Shown: positions 10,201 through 17,784, numbered from the stretch's first letter. The stretch: DNA of 64,000 nt from Bacteroidales bacterium (GCA_900768685.1 CAAGDX010000031.1:8086-72085), one strand, 5' to 3'. The notes: generated by a model not told the origin, from the sequence alone. Numbers and translations: made by a program.

Positions 10201-10659
10201 AATGGACTTGTATGCGATAGTGTTTGCACCCTCGTATGACACTCCGTCCGTGATGAGGTAATATCCTGCTGTGGATTCAAAGTTTCTTTCTATTTTTGCT
10301 TGAGTTTCGCTGGTAAGACGCAGTCTTGTGTCCGCTTCGCCGTAGAATAAGATTTTATTGTTTTTGTGGAGGCAATAAATCTGCTTCACATCGTCCTTGT
10401 ATGACGATGAAAAATCTTCACGATACAAGTTTACACCGCCGTAGCCGTGAACCGTCACTTTTTCCGGATTGCTGAAGCCTGCGGCACGGAGTTGGTCGTA
10501 TGTTATTTCGCAGATACCTGTTTGCGTTACTTTCACTTTTGCCCAGTGTCCTTTGCTCAGAGCGGATTGTATGGCATAATAGCTTGTGTTTAAAGCAAAT
10601 ACGTTCAAGCTGCAGAGGAGCAGGGATATAATCAGTGTAAGTTTTGTTTTTGTGAACAT
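7243..10659 (-). CDS. Gingipain-type C25 peptidase, PorU-like paralogue
   Basis: The chosen start (cat at 10657-10659) gives MFTKTKLTLIISLLLCSLNV, a signal peptide, about 1138 residues; the longer frame would run into the upstream gene and has no signal. The N-terminal domain has SKGHWAKVKVTQTGICEIT. The C25 domain has LLIFGGGTFDNRH, a catalytic-type His in FFYTGHGR (about 655) and Cys in YLATCTAF (about 688). Ig/FlgD-like domains end the protein. The family includes PorU, the T9SS sortase that removes C-terminal signals, and gingipains. A second homologue lies at 58772-62200 and looks more like true PorU, so this one is called only PorU-like. Probably outer-surface. Confidence 0.8.
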   Translation of the reverse strand: MFTKTKLTLIISLLLCSLNVFALNTSYYAIQSALSKGHWAKVKVTQTGICEITYDQLRAAGFSNPEKVTVHGYGGVNLYREDFSSSYKDDVKQIYCLHKNNKILFYGEADTRLRLTSETQAKIERNFESTAGYYLITDGVSYEGANTIAYKSISLYTDKKNHLAMKGLQPFTYNISNGGVYLFSDNAVGKNTGLTVGIDVSDRAEGASVICATQAIIQSPRTYRTAYSFNDVTVTKNKNGATSHYFDRYTISGTTVTDENLTAFGNMLKMNYRTISSETTYCGFNYLTVVYERNNSLGEQAQLPLAYSNAADTGLRFLVSDATAENCCVWLVKDPSSVRPFELRTLDSGEIAFTLDKSYSGNVETSSVYMIAFNPGKEQYATEITGDIENQNIHGTATPEMLILTNDLCEEQANRLAQIHKQYQGMDVLVLNHQKVFNEFSSGTPNVMAYRRVAKMFYDRDPNKFKHLLIFGGGTFDNRHAIPTLSHMNYDNTMLTYQCRDIGKQVSAETNFTNDNYFGVLTDQYGYDSNGNAKSTESIYTANYYPQVVNVGRIPAMDITEAKNYVDKVERVLSGVTPIGAFTKYIFASDDGDADSHAKAAEEITATYNSLQPNITTIKVYDGFYVWNNNDATAARNRLISSYNSGAGLFFYTGHGRADSFTAENLWNRIFVQSSKYDYPPIAYLATCTAFAFDQQDNNIVENMLLCDGGGNMAVVAACREVYQADNQTLALAFFNRLSSATRKTTIGELFRNTRNDVLNSANTAATLFVNTHCYNLAGDPALPVDRPNYGIKVNTVNGTEFDGTLAIDPLTVVVIKGSIVDNAENVITSFNGTVNVSLYDGATTATNLYQDKDTYKQLPEITVDETEIAKFSAEVAAGEFEIRIIAPAPSNPGVRNRLVIGACSDDNMDIALGGIPDAIINNFSEDIAHVSDSEGPQITDMYINTPEFANGDLIQNTAVFHATIADPSGINFSGNATGIRLVIDNSKNFTQAAESLTAGKDGSMAIELQLADMTDGFHTIKLQVADILGNISESEISFNFISVANATLTVAEEPATTEATLNYAHSLTGEVENDLIIESLDGKTVFTASNVTFPYVWNLKDNAGNDVPAGHYKTFVKSESLLNNHTGASAEFVVVRL

Positions 10660-10691
10660 ATTCGTATATCTATGATTTTTTAATGCTTGTG

Positions 10692-11249
10692 TTACTTGAT
10701 TTTTATATTTATTATTTCCTTGTCGCCAACCTTGGCGGTGAGCCTGGTGTCCGGCAGGGGAATATGTGTCAGCGGAAAGTGGCATGGAGCGATAATATCG
10801 CCCATTTTCAGCGAAAAATATCTGCTTAGTGCAGATATGGTCTCGTCTATATTCAGTTCGGGAATAGATGTGGTGCAGGATTTGTCGCCGAGTGTGACGG
10901 TGAAATCGTTTTCCGGCAGAGTTTCTATCCAGTCGCCTTTTATGATAGCGGAATCGTATGCCGTGTAAATGGCGGAACCCCGGCGTGCAGGCTTGCCGTC
11001 TATCACGGGCAGAACGCGGAGCAAGAGAGTGAAAGCATCGTAATAGCGGTGAGCGAACTTGGCGGAGATTGTTTTGCCAAGACGGCTTATTCTCACTGCC
11101 GGGAGTGCTTCAATCACGTATTCCGGTGCATAATCGGGAATGAAAAGCGGATTTTTAGGCAGCACGATAGAGGAGTCCGTCACGAGTGTAACGTCCGGCT
11201 CTGCGACGGGTTTTGTTCCCGGTGTGCTGTTTACTATCAGTAATTTCAT
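10692..11249 (-). CDS. Fumarylacetoacetate hydrolase-like protein
   Basis: 185 residues. The C-terminal part shows features of the FAH fold: YYDAFTLLLRVL, AYDSAIIKGDWIE (compare the FAH 'D-S-x-x-I-G-D-W' region) and ISALSRYFSLKMGDIIAP (compare 'lS.y.tL..GDii.tGtP'). The N-terminal half is short relative to the usual 200-280-residue family, and the acidic metal ligands are not obvious, so activity is uncertain. It sits between rex and the C25 gene on one strand (25 bp after the rex stop) and is probably in the same transcript. The assignment rests on motif resemblance only. Confidence 0.5.
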   Translation of the reverse strand: MKLLIVNSTPGTKPVAEPDVTLVTDSSIVLPKNPLFIPDYAPEYVIEALPAVRISRLGKTISAKFAHRYYDAFTLLLRVLPVIDGKPARRGSAIYTAYDSAIIKGDWIETLPENDFTVTLGDKSCTTSIPELNIDETISALSRYFSLKMGDIIAPCHFPLTHIPLPDTRLTAKVGDKEIINIKIK

Positions 11250-11274
11250 TCCTGGTTTTGAGGTTAAATCTTGT

Positions 11275-11925
11275 CTATTTGTCTTTGTTGAGGTTCAGCC
11301 TGTTGTACATCACGGCGAGGTGAGCGTAAATAGACGTGTTTTGCACCACGATATCGTCTGCCACGCGGATGCGGTACGGCGTATAGTTCCAGAGTGCTTT
11401 TACTCCTGCTTCCACAAGGCTGTCTGCCACTTCCTGTGCATTTTCCACAGGCACGGTGACGATGCCGATGTCTGCAGAGAACTGTTTGCGGCGGAGTGCC
11501 AGTTCTTTCACGTCAAAAACGGGTATTCCGCAGAGTGTGCGGCCTATCACATTCGGGTTTACGTCAAAACCTGCCACGATGTTCAGTCCGTAGCGGGAAA
11601 GACCGGTATCCTGGATAAGTGCTGCACCAAGGCTGCCGACTCCCACAATCAGGGCATTGTGTCCGCGACGGAATCCGAGGAAGTCTTCGAGTTCTTTTTC
11701 AAGACTGCAAACCTCATAGCCTATCCTGGTTTTTCCTTTGATGTTGAGGAAAGAAAGGTCCTTTGCAATCTGCGATGCATCTACTTTCAGTTCGCGTGAA
11801 ATCTGAGTAGATGAAACGTAATCCACATTTCTTTCCTTGAGCATACTGACGTATGCAAGGTACCACGGCAATCTGCGCAGTGCCGGCTCAGGAATTATAT
11901 CGTGTATATGTTGCTGCTCTGACAT
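11275..11925 (-). CDS. rex: Redox-sensing transcriptional repressor Rex
   Basis: 216 residues. The N-terminal winged helix is IPEPALRRLPWYLAYVSMLK followed by VSSTQISRELKVDASQIAKDLS. The Rossmann NAD(H) domain begins NALIVGVGSLGAALI near 90 and GFDVNP near 120, then the domain-swapped C-terminal helix. Rex senses NADH/NAD+ and represses fermentation and respiratory genes. It has the usual family length. On the minus strand a -7 element TAAATTTG (11963-11970) lies about 40 bp upstream. Downstream are the FAH-like and C25 genes. Confidence 0.93.
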   Translation of the reverse strand: MSEQQHIHDIIPEPALRRLPWYLAYVSMLKERNVDYVSSTQISRELKVDASQIAKDLSFLNIKGKTRIGYEVCSLEKELEDFLGFRRGHNALIVGVGSLGAALIQDTGLSRYGLNIVAGFDVNPNVIGRTLCGIPVFDVKELALRRKQFSADIGIVTVPVENAQEVADSLVEAGVKALWNYTPYRIRVADDIVVQNTSIYAHLAVMYNRLNLNKDK

Positions 11926-11962
11926 TGTGAGTAATTGGTCTGTACTTTTTTATTTCTGACTG

Positions 11963-11970
11963 CAAATTTA
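11963..11970 (-). promoter_or_regulatory. Possible -7 element (TAAATTTG) for rex
   Basis: Matches the Bacteroidota TAnnTTTG box about 40 bp before the rex start codon. The -33 position reads CGTG rather than TTTG, so support is partial. Confidence 0.45.
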
Positions 11971-12076
11971 CGACAATTCTGCGAATTTTTCACGCTTAAC
12001 TTCCATAAAAACGACAATTTAACGCAGATATCAGGCTATCTGCAGTATAAAAAATGTTAATTTTGAAGGGAGGGAT

Positions 12077-12130
12077 TATAGCTTATTTAGCTAAAATAGC
12101 TAAAATAGCTAATTTTGCTAATTTAGCGAA
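12077..12130. repeat. 9-bp tandem repeat array (six units, TAGCTA class)
   Basis: Six consecutive 9-mers: TTATAGCTT, ATTTAGCTA, AAATAGCTA (twice), ATTTTGCTA, ATTTAGCGA. It lies between the NAD kinase stop and the rex promoter region, with the same period as the array at 3853-3933. Confidence 0.85.
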
Positions 12131-12138
12131 TCAGCCGG

Positions 12139-13023
12139 TTATCCTCTAAGTCCCCAGAGGAGTTTGTCGTGGAGCGTGTCTGCAAAATTATGCCCTTTTG
12201 GCAAGATTATGCGTATGCAGAAATCCGCTTTGCTCAGGCGTATGGTGGTATTTATGGGCAGAGTGTAGTGTTTGCCATCTATGCTTACGCAGTAAGTATC
12301 TGAGCGTGAGGTGGTTTTGAGTGATAGTTTGCTCTCGTCGTTTACCACGAGCGGACGCATGGTGAGGGAGTGTGCGGCAATGGGAGAAATCACGAAATTC
12401 GGTGCCGTGGGCTGGAGAATAGGTCCGCCTACAGACATATTGTAGCCGGTGCTGCCCGTGGGGGTGGAAACTATCAGTCCGTCTGCAAGATATGTGGCTA
12501 AAGGATAACTGTCTATCTCTGCTTCTATAGATACCATGGATGCCGTATCGTGCTTAAACACAGCCACTTCGTTCAGTGCAAAGTTACGCCATCCTACAGG
12601 CTCCTTATCCGTGCTTACGGATATCAGCGAGCGGTTTTCCACCACGAAATCACCGTCAAGAAGGACTTTCAAAATCTTGTCGGAATCACACAGGTCAAAG
12701 GCTGTCATATAGCCCAAATGACCGGTATTGATGCCTATGATTGGTATCCCTTTATTGCCTACCCACTGTGCCGTGCGGAGCAGTGTGCCGTCACCTCCCA
12801 GGCTGATTGCCATATCTGCGGAAAACTGTTTGGAATCCGTCACGGCATAGACGTTCCATCGCTCCGAGGGATTTTCGCCGGGCAATATTTCATTTAGGTA
12901 ACTGTATATCTTTGAGTGAATTACGAGCCTGCAACCTCTGTTTGAAAGTTCTACAAGAAGGTTGTCAACAAGCCTGATTTTGTCGCCTTGGCGTCGGCTG
13001 CCATAAACTGCTACGGTAAACAT
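12139..13023 (-). CDS. nadK: NAD kinase
   Basis: 294 residues. It has the ATP-NAD kinase signature ISLGGDGTLLRTAQWV (GGDGT near 75), INTGHLGYMTAF, and the NAD-binding VSTPTGSTGYNMSVGGPIL near 180, followed by ISPIAAHSLTMRPLV. It phosphorylates NAD to NADP in the cytoplasm and has full family length. It is 31 bp downstream of the ACT-domain gene and on the same strand, consistent with the Bacteroidales neighbourhood in which nadK, a CBS/ACT protein and divergent pdxJ are adjacent. Confidence 0.93.
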   Translation of the reverse strand: MFTVAVYGSRRQGDKIRLVDNLLVELSNRGCRLVIHSKIYSYLNEILPGENPSERWNVYAVTDSKQFSADMAISLGGDGTLLRTAQWVGNKGIPIIGINTGHLGYMTAFDLCDSDKILKVLLDGDFVVENRSLISVSTDKEPVGWRNFALNEVAVFKHDTASMVSIEAEIDSYPLATYLADGLIVSTPTGSTGYNMSVGGPILQPTAPNFVISPIAAHSLTMRPLVVNDESKLSLKTTSRSDTYCVSIDGKHYTLPINTTIRLSKADFCIRIILPKGHNFADTLHDKLLWGLRG

Positions 13024-13054
13024 ATTTTATGAATAAATATACAGTTTTATATGA

Positions 13055-13483
13055 TTAAATATCCAGTATTCTCAAGATTTCTTCCGCTCTTTCTTCCGCA
13101 AATTCGTTTTGGCGTGCCGGGCTGAAATAGTCCAGCACTTCGTAGCCGTAACGCTCCAGGGAACGTGCCACGTTTTCTCCGTCACGGTGGTTGATGCGGA
13201 GATCCACGATAATATTTCCGGTTTCCGTCCTTTCATCAGTCACATTGAGGTTCAGCACGTGGGCATCGCAGTCTTCCGCAGCACGGCAGATGAGCGATGC
13301 GGAATAGTCGCACGGAGGGCAACAGAGAACAATCTCCGTAGCCTCATTGTTACGCGGATATCTGCGTTTGAAAAGGCTTAAATCCTTTTCAAAAGAATAA
13401 TTTTTGCTTTCTATGTCAAATTTTGGAGCCAAATACTTCTCAAATTTATTATTTCTAACTATTTTTGCAGTCTTAAAGTGCAA
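13055..13483 (-). CDS. ACT-like domain protein (CBS half missing; start uncertain)
   Basis: An open frame of up to 142 codons. Residues 48-142 (TEIVLCCPPCDYSASLIC ... ARSLERYGYEVLDYF ... EEILRILDI) resemble the C-terminal ACT-like part of the CBS-ACT proteins that Bacteroidales carry between nadK and pdxJ. The two N-terminal CBS motifs are absent. No ATG exists anywhere in the frame: the 5'-most candidate is TTG at 13481-13483, and another TTG is at 13430-13432. A near-perfect promoter has its -7 box at 13491-13498, so the upstream TTG would fall at or before the transcript start. The downstream TTG, or a remnant gene, is more likely. Confidence 0.55.
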   Translation of the reverse strand: MHFKTAKIVRNNKFEKYLAPKFDIESKNYSFEKDLSLFKRRYPRNNEATEIVLCCPPCDYSASLICRAAEDCDAHVLNLNVTDERTETGNIIVDLRINHRDGENVARSLERYGYEVLDYFSPARQNEFAEERAEEILRILDI

Positions 13484-13490
13484 TTTTGTA

Positions 13491-13522
13491 CAAAAGTAAG
13501 AAGAAATTTTCAGTAATACAAA
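13491..13522 (-). promoter_or_regulatory. Bacteroidota sigma-ABfr promoter for ACT gene/nadK
   Basis: On the minus strand TTTG (13519-13522), exactly 20 bp, then TACTTTTG (13491-13498): a consensus Bacteroidota primary promoter. It drives the ACT-domain gene and nadK, divergent from pdxJ. Confidence 0.8.
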
Positions 13523-13543
13523 GTTTTAGGCTCATTTTGAATT

Positions 13544-14260
13544 ATGAAGACAAATCTAAGCGTAAATATAAACAAGGTCGCCACTCTGCGTAATGCTCGC
13601 GGCGAGAACGTGCCGGATGTGCAAAAAGTGGCTGCGGATTGCGAGACTTTCGGTGCAGACGGCATCACGGTACATCCTCGTCCCGACGAAAGACATATCC
13701 GCCGTGACGACGTTTTCAAACTCCGCCCTATCGTGAAAACGGAGTTTAACATCGAGGGCTATCCTTCACCGGATTTTATGGAACTTGTGCTGCAAGTACG
13801 TCCGGAGCAGGTGACACTCGTGCCTGACGCTCCTTCGCAAATCACGTCAAACACCGGTTGGGACGTGGCGGAACACATAGAATTTCTGACGGAAGTGGTG
13901 GACCGCCTCAATGAAGCGGGAATCCGAAGTTCAATCTTTGTGAACCCTACGGTGGAAAATATTAAAAACGCCGCCAAAACAGGTGCGGACCGTGTGGAAC
14001 TTTACACCAAACCATACGCCGACAATTTTGCCGCTGACCCCGCTGCCGCTATCGCTCCTTTTATTGAAGCAAGTAAAGCCGCTCACAGTGAGGGACTTGG
14101 CGTGAATGCAGGACACGACCTGAACCTGCAAAATCTGGCATATTTTTATCGCAATATGCCTTACCTTGACGAGGTTTCCATTGGTCACGCTCTAATCTCA
14201 GATGCTCTCTATCTGGGACTTAAGGAAACTATCCGACAGTACAAAGAATGTCTTAAATAG
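13544..14260 (+). CDS. pdxJ: Pyridoxine 5'-phosphate synthase PdxJ
   Basis: 238 residues of a TIM barrel: N-terminal LSVNINKVATLRNARGE (substrate-binding N-x-N), VHPRPDERHIRRDDV near 47, VTLVPDAP near 100, LYTKPYA near 155, and C-terminal VNAGHDLNL and VSIGHALISDAL. PdxJ condenses 3-amino-1-hydroxyacetone phosphate with deoxyxylulose 5-phosphate to give pyridoxine 5'-phosphate. It has the usual length. It heads the transcript leading into the ExbB-ExbD-TonB genes (23 bp gap), the standard Bacteroidales arrangement. Confidence 0.95.
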   Translation: MKTNLSVNINKVATLRNARGENVPDVQKVAADCETFGADGITVHPRPDERHIRRDDVFKLRPIVKTEFNIEGYPSPDFMELVLQVRPEQVTLVPDAPSQITSNTGWDVAEHIEFLTEVVDRLNEAGIRSSIFVNPTVENIKNAAKTGADRVELYTKPYADNFAADPAAAIAPFIEASKAAHSEGLGVNAGHDLNLQNLAYFYRNMPYLDEVSIGHALISDALYLGLKETIRQYKECLK

Positions 14261-14283
14261 TAAATAATTTTTTCTCAAATAAT

Positions 14284-14988
14284 ATGATTTCACCGGAATT
14301 TATTGAAACTGCCGCAGATTCCATTGCTGCCACCGCTCAAGTAGCACAACCCGCAGTGACGGAAGCAAAACTTTCCATCTGGGAACTTTGCTCGCAGGGC
14401 GGACTGCTTATGATACCGCTCGTACTCCTCTCTATTGTTTGTATTTACATCTTTATTGAGCGTGCTATTGTCATAAATCGTGCCACCAAGCATGATGAGT
14501 CTTTCATGAAACGTATTAAGGACTATATCCACGAGGGCGAGATTGAAAGTGCCATGAACCTCTGCAAGAAAAATGATTCGCCATACGCACGACTTATTGC
14601 GAAAGGTATTTCTCGTATCGGTCGCCCGATGAACGATGTGCTCGTGGCTATTGAAAACACGGGTAATATTGAAATTGCAAGCCTCGGCAAAGGTCTCCCA
14701 TGGCTCGCTACCACGGCTTCCGGTGCTCCTATGCTCGGTTTCCTGGGTACCGTTATAGGTATGGTTCAAGCCTTTTTTGATATTGCCAGCCAGGGCACTG
14801 CAGCCAGCATCGCCACTTTCTCCGCAGGTATTTACACGGCACTCGTCACAACAGTTGCCGGACTTATCGTGGGCATCATTGCAATGTTTGCTTACAACTA
14901 CCTCGTGGCTCGCATAAACTCCGTGATGAATATGCTGGAAAGCAAATCCATGGAATTTATGGACTTGCTGAACGAACCGGCTGCATAA
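14284..14988 (+). CDS. exbB: ExbB/TolQ/MotA-family proton channel subunit
   Basis: 234 residues. An N-terminal membrane segment GLLMIPLVLLSIVCIYIFIE near 40-60 is followed by a cytoplasmic loop and the conserved ExbB core LPWLATTASGAPMLGFLGTV near 140 with two further membrane helices (GIYTALVTTVAGLIVGIIAM). With ExbD it forms the inner-membrane proton channel that energises TonB. ExbD and TonB follow directly, so the three genes make one complete energiser for the many SusCD-type transporters of this phylum. Confidence 0.9.
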   Translation: MISPEFIETAADSIAATAQVAQPAVTEAKLSIWELCSQGGLLMIPLVLLSIVCIYIFIERAIVINRATKHDESFMKRIKDYIHEGEIESAMNLCKKNDSPYARLIAKGISRIGRPMNDVLVAIENTGNIEIASLGKGLPWLATTASGAPMLGFLGTVIGMVQAFFDIASQGTAASIATFSAGIYTALVTTVAGLIVGIIAMFAYNYLVARINSVMNMLESKSMEFMDLLNEPAA

Positions 14989-15005
14989 ACTTATAAATCA
15001 GCACT

Positions 15006-15437
15006 ATGGCTCTTAAAAAACAAAACGAAATGTTAGCGGCATTTTCTATGGCGTCTATGACGGACGTCATCTTCCTGCTGCTGATATTTTTTATGGTTAC
15101 ATCCACTTTTATTTTCCCTACGGCTCTGGAAGTGAACCTGCCGCAAAGTTCGGAGCAAACGGCTATCAAACCTGCCACTACGGTTTATATTGATGCCGAA
15201 CAAAACCTCTATGCCACTTACGGCGGTGAGGAACCGCAGCCTATGAGCCCCTCCGCCCTCGTCACTTTCCTCACTCTTGCAAAGGAGCAAGACCCGGAAG
15301 GCTATATCGCTCTATATGCAGACAAGGATGTGCCTTACGGTAAAGTGGTGGAAATTCTCAATATCGGTGCCGAACATAACCTCAAAATGGTGCTTGCCAC
15401 CAAGCCTGCTCCAAAATCCGCCAAACCAAGGAAATAA
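15006..15437 (+). CDS. exbD: ExbD/TolR biopolymer transport protein
   Basis: 143 residues. One N-terminal transmembrane helix contains the functional Asp in SMTDVIFLLLIFFMV (near 18), followed by the periplasmic TolR-like domain with VNLPQS and VPYGKVVEILNIG. The aspartate is the proton-carrying residue known for ExbD/TolR. The gene starts 17 bp after exbB and 6 bp separate its stop from the tonB-like gene. Confidence 0.92.
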   Translation: MALKKQNEMLAAFSMASMTDVIFLLLIFFMVTSTFIFPTALEVNLPQSSEQTAIKPATTVYIDAEQNLYATYGGEEPQPMSPSALVTFLTLAKEQDPEGYIALYADKDVPYGKVVEILNIGAEHNLKMVLATKPAPKSAKPRK

Positions 15438-15443
15438 CGCCTA

Positions 15444-16223
15444 ATGGACTCAAACAGAAGAGATAAGATTATTGCTGCCTGCATCGCCGTGCTGTTTCAC
15501 CTGGTGCTGCTAATCGCCTTTTCTTGCAGCTATCTCTCTTGGCCGCCGGAAGATGCCGACGACCCTCGTCTGCTTCAGGATTCCACGGAAATTCTCCTCG
15601 TGAGCGACTACATAAACCTCGGCGATATGATAACGAATGCCAAGCCTGCAGATGCTCCGCGTGAGAATGCCGCAGGTGAGGTGACGGCAGACGCTATGGA
15701 TAACACCAACTCCGGTGAAGCCGGTGAGCCCGCTCCTATTCTTACTTCCGAACAGGAATCTCCTGCTAAAACTGCTGCAAAGCCGCAGCCGGAAAAGCAA
15801 GGTCCCACAAAGGAGGAACTCGCGGAGCAGGAACGTCAACGCAGAGAACAGGCTGCTCGCAACAAGATTGCTTCACAAATGAAATTCGGCGGTAACGGTG
15901 GTGGTGACGGTGTCAGCGGAACTGACGAAGGTACTGCCGTTTCAGGACTTCCGCAAGGCACTGCCGGACACGACCTCGCAGGTCGTACTATCCTCAAATG
16001 GGGCTCTAACAGCAGTCGCAAATCCGGTCAAATCCGTATCGGTGTAACTGTTAATGCCCGTGGCGATGTGGTGGAAGCACACTATTCCGGTGGTTCCGGT
16101 CCAGCTTCCGGTGATAGCGATATTCGCCGCAGAACTATTGCCGCCACAAAAGCCACAAAATTCTCTCCTCTCCCGGAAGGCAGCCGTGACCAAAAAGGTA
16201 TTATCACCTGGAATTTCAAGTAA
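15444..16223 (+). CDS. tonB: TonB-like energy transducer
   Basis: 259 residues. An N-terminal anchor helix (IIAACIAVLFHLVLLIAFSC, residues 8-27) precedes a Glu/Pro/Lys-rich periplasm-spanning section (about 60-150, with TKEELAEQERQRREQAARN) and a short C-terminal domain: GRTILKWGSNSSRKSGQIRI, GVTVNARGDVVEAH and ATKFSPLPEGSRDQKGIITW, typical of TonB/TolA C-termini. It transfers proton-motive energy from ExbBD to outer-membrane receptors. It is the last gene of the pdxJ-exbB-exbD cluster. Confidence 0.85.
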   Translation: MDSNRRDKIIAACIAVLFHLVLLIAFSCSYLSWPPEDADDPRLLQDSTEILLVSDYINLGDMITNAKPADAPRENAAGEVTADAMDNTNSGEAGEPAPILTSEQESPAKTAAKPQPEKQGPTKEELAEQERQRREQAARNKIASQMKFGGNGGGDGVSGTDEGTAVSGLPQGTAGHDLAGRTILKWGSNSSRKSGQIRIGVTVNARGDVVEAHYSGGSGPASGDSDIRRRTIAATKATKFSPLPEGSRDQKGIITWNFK

Positions 16224-16232
16224 TTAAAAAAT

Positions 16233-16288
16233 AATTTAATAATGCATTATGCATTAAGAATTATGCATTATGCATTTTGAATTAAGCA
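16233..16288. repeat. AT-rich ATGCATTA repeats between convergent genes
   Basis: Contains AATGCATTATGCATTAAG followed by AATTATGCATTATGCATTTT, direct and inverted copies of ATGCATTA able to form hairpins. It lies between the convergent tonB-like and ATPase genes. A related sequence is at 38280-38310. It may serve as a bidirectional terminator, but no G/C-rich stem is present. Confidence 0.5.
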
Positions 16289-17563
16289 TTATTTAAGCCA
16301 ATCAATAATATTAACAATATGTATCACCTTGTCTTGCAGTGTTACATCTCTTGTGTCCGTGTCTGCAACAAGCGTGAGATTATCACAGTTAAGCGGTTTT
16401 GAGGCATTTACGAGTGCAGATAGTTCTCTGTCAAGAGTTTTGGGATTGTCCACGATGTATGAAACTTGTATAAGTTCTTTTACCCTGCGACCATCTGCTA
16501 TGACAAAATCCACCTCTTTTGACTTTGAATCTTTCTTATAATAATACACGTCAAGAAAATCATTGCTGCATCTGCGTAAAAGTTCTATAAATACCACATT
16601 TTCTATTTTCCATCCTATATTGTCCGTGGAGATATGCTCGGAATGATTGTCTTGCATACCGGTATCAATAATGTATGACTTTTGATTTCTTATTCTTCCG
16701 GTACACTTAAACGAAAATTTGGAAATAGTTTTTATAAGGAATGCTTGCTCTAAAAAAGAAACGTATTTCTTTAATGTTTTATCATTTATATTAAGGAGCG
16801 ATGAAAGTTCTTCAAAGTTTATTATTTGTCCGATGTTTTCCAAAAGATAATCCACCAATTTCTTAAGGCTTTCTACATCTCGGATTTGAAATCTTTGCTT
16901 TATATCTTTCTCTATAACCGCAGTTATCAGGCTATTAACATAGTTTTTCTTGTTTTTTATGAATGTAATTTCAGGAAAACCTCCGTTATGCAAATAGTCC
17001 ATAAAAGCAATTTTTGCTTCTGCCAGTCCTTTTGTGGTCATAGCAGTCAAATCCACATTTCTGAATTGGCAATATTCCGAGAAAGAAAAAGGATATAGTT
17101 TCACTTCATTGTATCTCCCCGTGAGGTGTGTAGCCAATTCGCTGCTTAGTAGTTTTGCATTGCTCCCGGTTACAAATACCCTTAATTGCATTCTCAAAAG
17201 GCGATTCACAAACAAATGCCAGCCATATACGTCTTGAATTTCATCAAGAAGAATGTATTTTACGTCTGTCCCATAAATCTGATAGAGGCATAAAAGCACA
17301 TTGTTTAAGTCTGATGCTTGAATTTCCGCCAAGCGGTCATCGTCAAAGTTTACGTATGCGTATTTTACACGGGCGGAATTCAGAAACATTTTGCAAAGTG
17401 TGGATTTTCCACTTCTTCTTACTCCTATCACCACTTGTGCGAGCGGACTGTCAAGTTCAAGCATGGATTCTTCTGTCCTTGACACAAATTTTTTTGGCGA
17501 AAATAGTGACAATTCTTCCTTCTGCTCCAGCAATACTTGCCTTATTGTTTGTTCCGGTATCAT
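16289..17563 (-). CDS. AAA_14/DUF4143-family ATP-binding protein
   Basis: 424 residues. Walker A lies in VIGVRRSGKSTLCKMF near 45-60 and Walker B in YILLDEIQDVYGW near 108. VFVTGSNAKLLSSELATHLTGR is the sensor/arginine region. The C-terminal DUF4143 nuclease-like domain contains SYIIDTGMQ and YYYKKDSKSKEVDFVIAD, with the D/E-x-K pattern in the last segment. Members are widespread in bacteria and archaea and largely uncharacterised; defence or mobile-element roles are suspected. It is divergent from a DNA methyltransferase gene and its promoter abuts a four-copy iteron array, suggesting dedicated regulation. Confidence 0.85.
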   Translation of the reverse strand: MIPEQTIRQVLLEQKEELSLFSPKKFVSRTEESMLELDSPLAQVVIGVRRSGKSTLCKMFLNSARVKYAYVNFDDDRLAEIQASDLNNVLLCLYQIYGTDVKYILLDEIQDVYGWHLFVNRLLRMQLRVFVTGSNAKLLSSELATHLTGRYNEVKLYPFSFSEYCQFRNVDLTAMTTKGLAEAKIAFMDYLHNGGFPEITFIKNKKNYVNSLITAVIEKDIKQRFQIRDVESLKKLVDYLLENIGQIINFEELSSLLNINDKTLKKYVSFLEQAFLIKTISKFSFKCTGRIRNQKSYIIDTGMQDNHSEHISTDNIGWKIENVVFIELLRRCSNDFLDVYYYKKDSKSKEVDFVIADGRRVKELIQVSYIVDNPKTLDRELSALVNASKPLNCDNLTLVADTDTRDVTLQDKVIHIVNIIDWLK

Positions 17564-17587
17564 AACACTCTGATTTTACTGCTTTTA

Positions 17588-17603
17588 ATGCTGCAAAGAT
17601 AAT
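17588..17603 (-). promoter_or_regulatory. -7 element (TATCTTTG) of the AAA/DUF4143 gene
   Basis: On the minus strand TATCTTTG matches the TAnnTTTG box about 30 bp before the ATG at 17563. The -33 region falls against the first iteron copy (17619-17635), so a protein bound there could control this promoter. Confidence 0.6.
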
Positions 17604-17618
17604 AAAAATTTTAATACA

Positions 17619-17731
17619 AAATCCGATAAAAGGGAGATTTTAACACTTTGAAATCCGATAAAAGGGAAAAAATTGGCTCGCGAAATCCGATAAAAGGGAA
17701 ATTTTAACACTTTGAAATCCGATAAAAGGGA
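17619..17731. repeat. Four 17-bp iterons at an exact 32-bp period
   Basis: AAATCCGATAAAAGGGA occurs identically at 17619-17635, 17651-17667, 17683-17699 and 17715-17731. The start-to-start distance is 32 bp each time (about three helical turns). The 15-bp spacers 1 and 3 are nearly identical (xATTTTAACACTTTG); spacer 2 differs (AAAAATTGGCTCGCG). It sits between the divergent promoters of the ATPase and methyltransferase genes. It looks like a set of in-phase protein-binding sites. Confidence 0.93.
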
Positions 17732-17784
17732 AGTTTGGCAAAATAAACGTTGTCTGCAATAGTGTTCGTTTTCAGGATTTTCGC

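Noticed and set aside
10660..10785. N-terminal extension of the C25 protein to 10785
   Set aside because: It overlaps the FAH-like gene and places a hydrophilic stretch before an evident signal peptide that starts at 10659.
17619..17731. Repeat-spacer pattern resembling a mini CRISPR array
   Set aside because: Repeat is only 17 bp, spacers 15 bp and two of three spacers are nearly the same; no cas genes nearby. Helically phased binding sites fit better.
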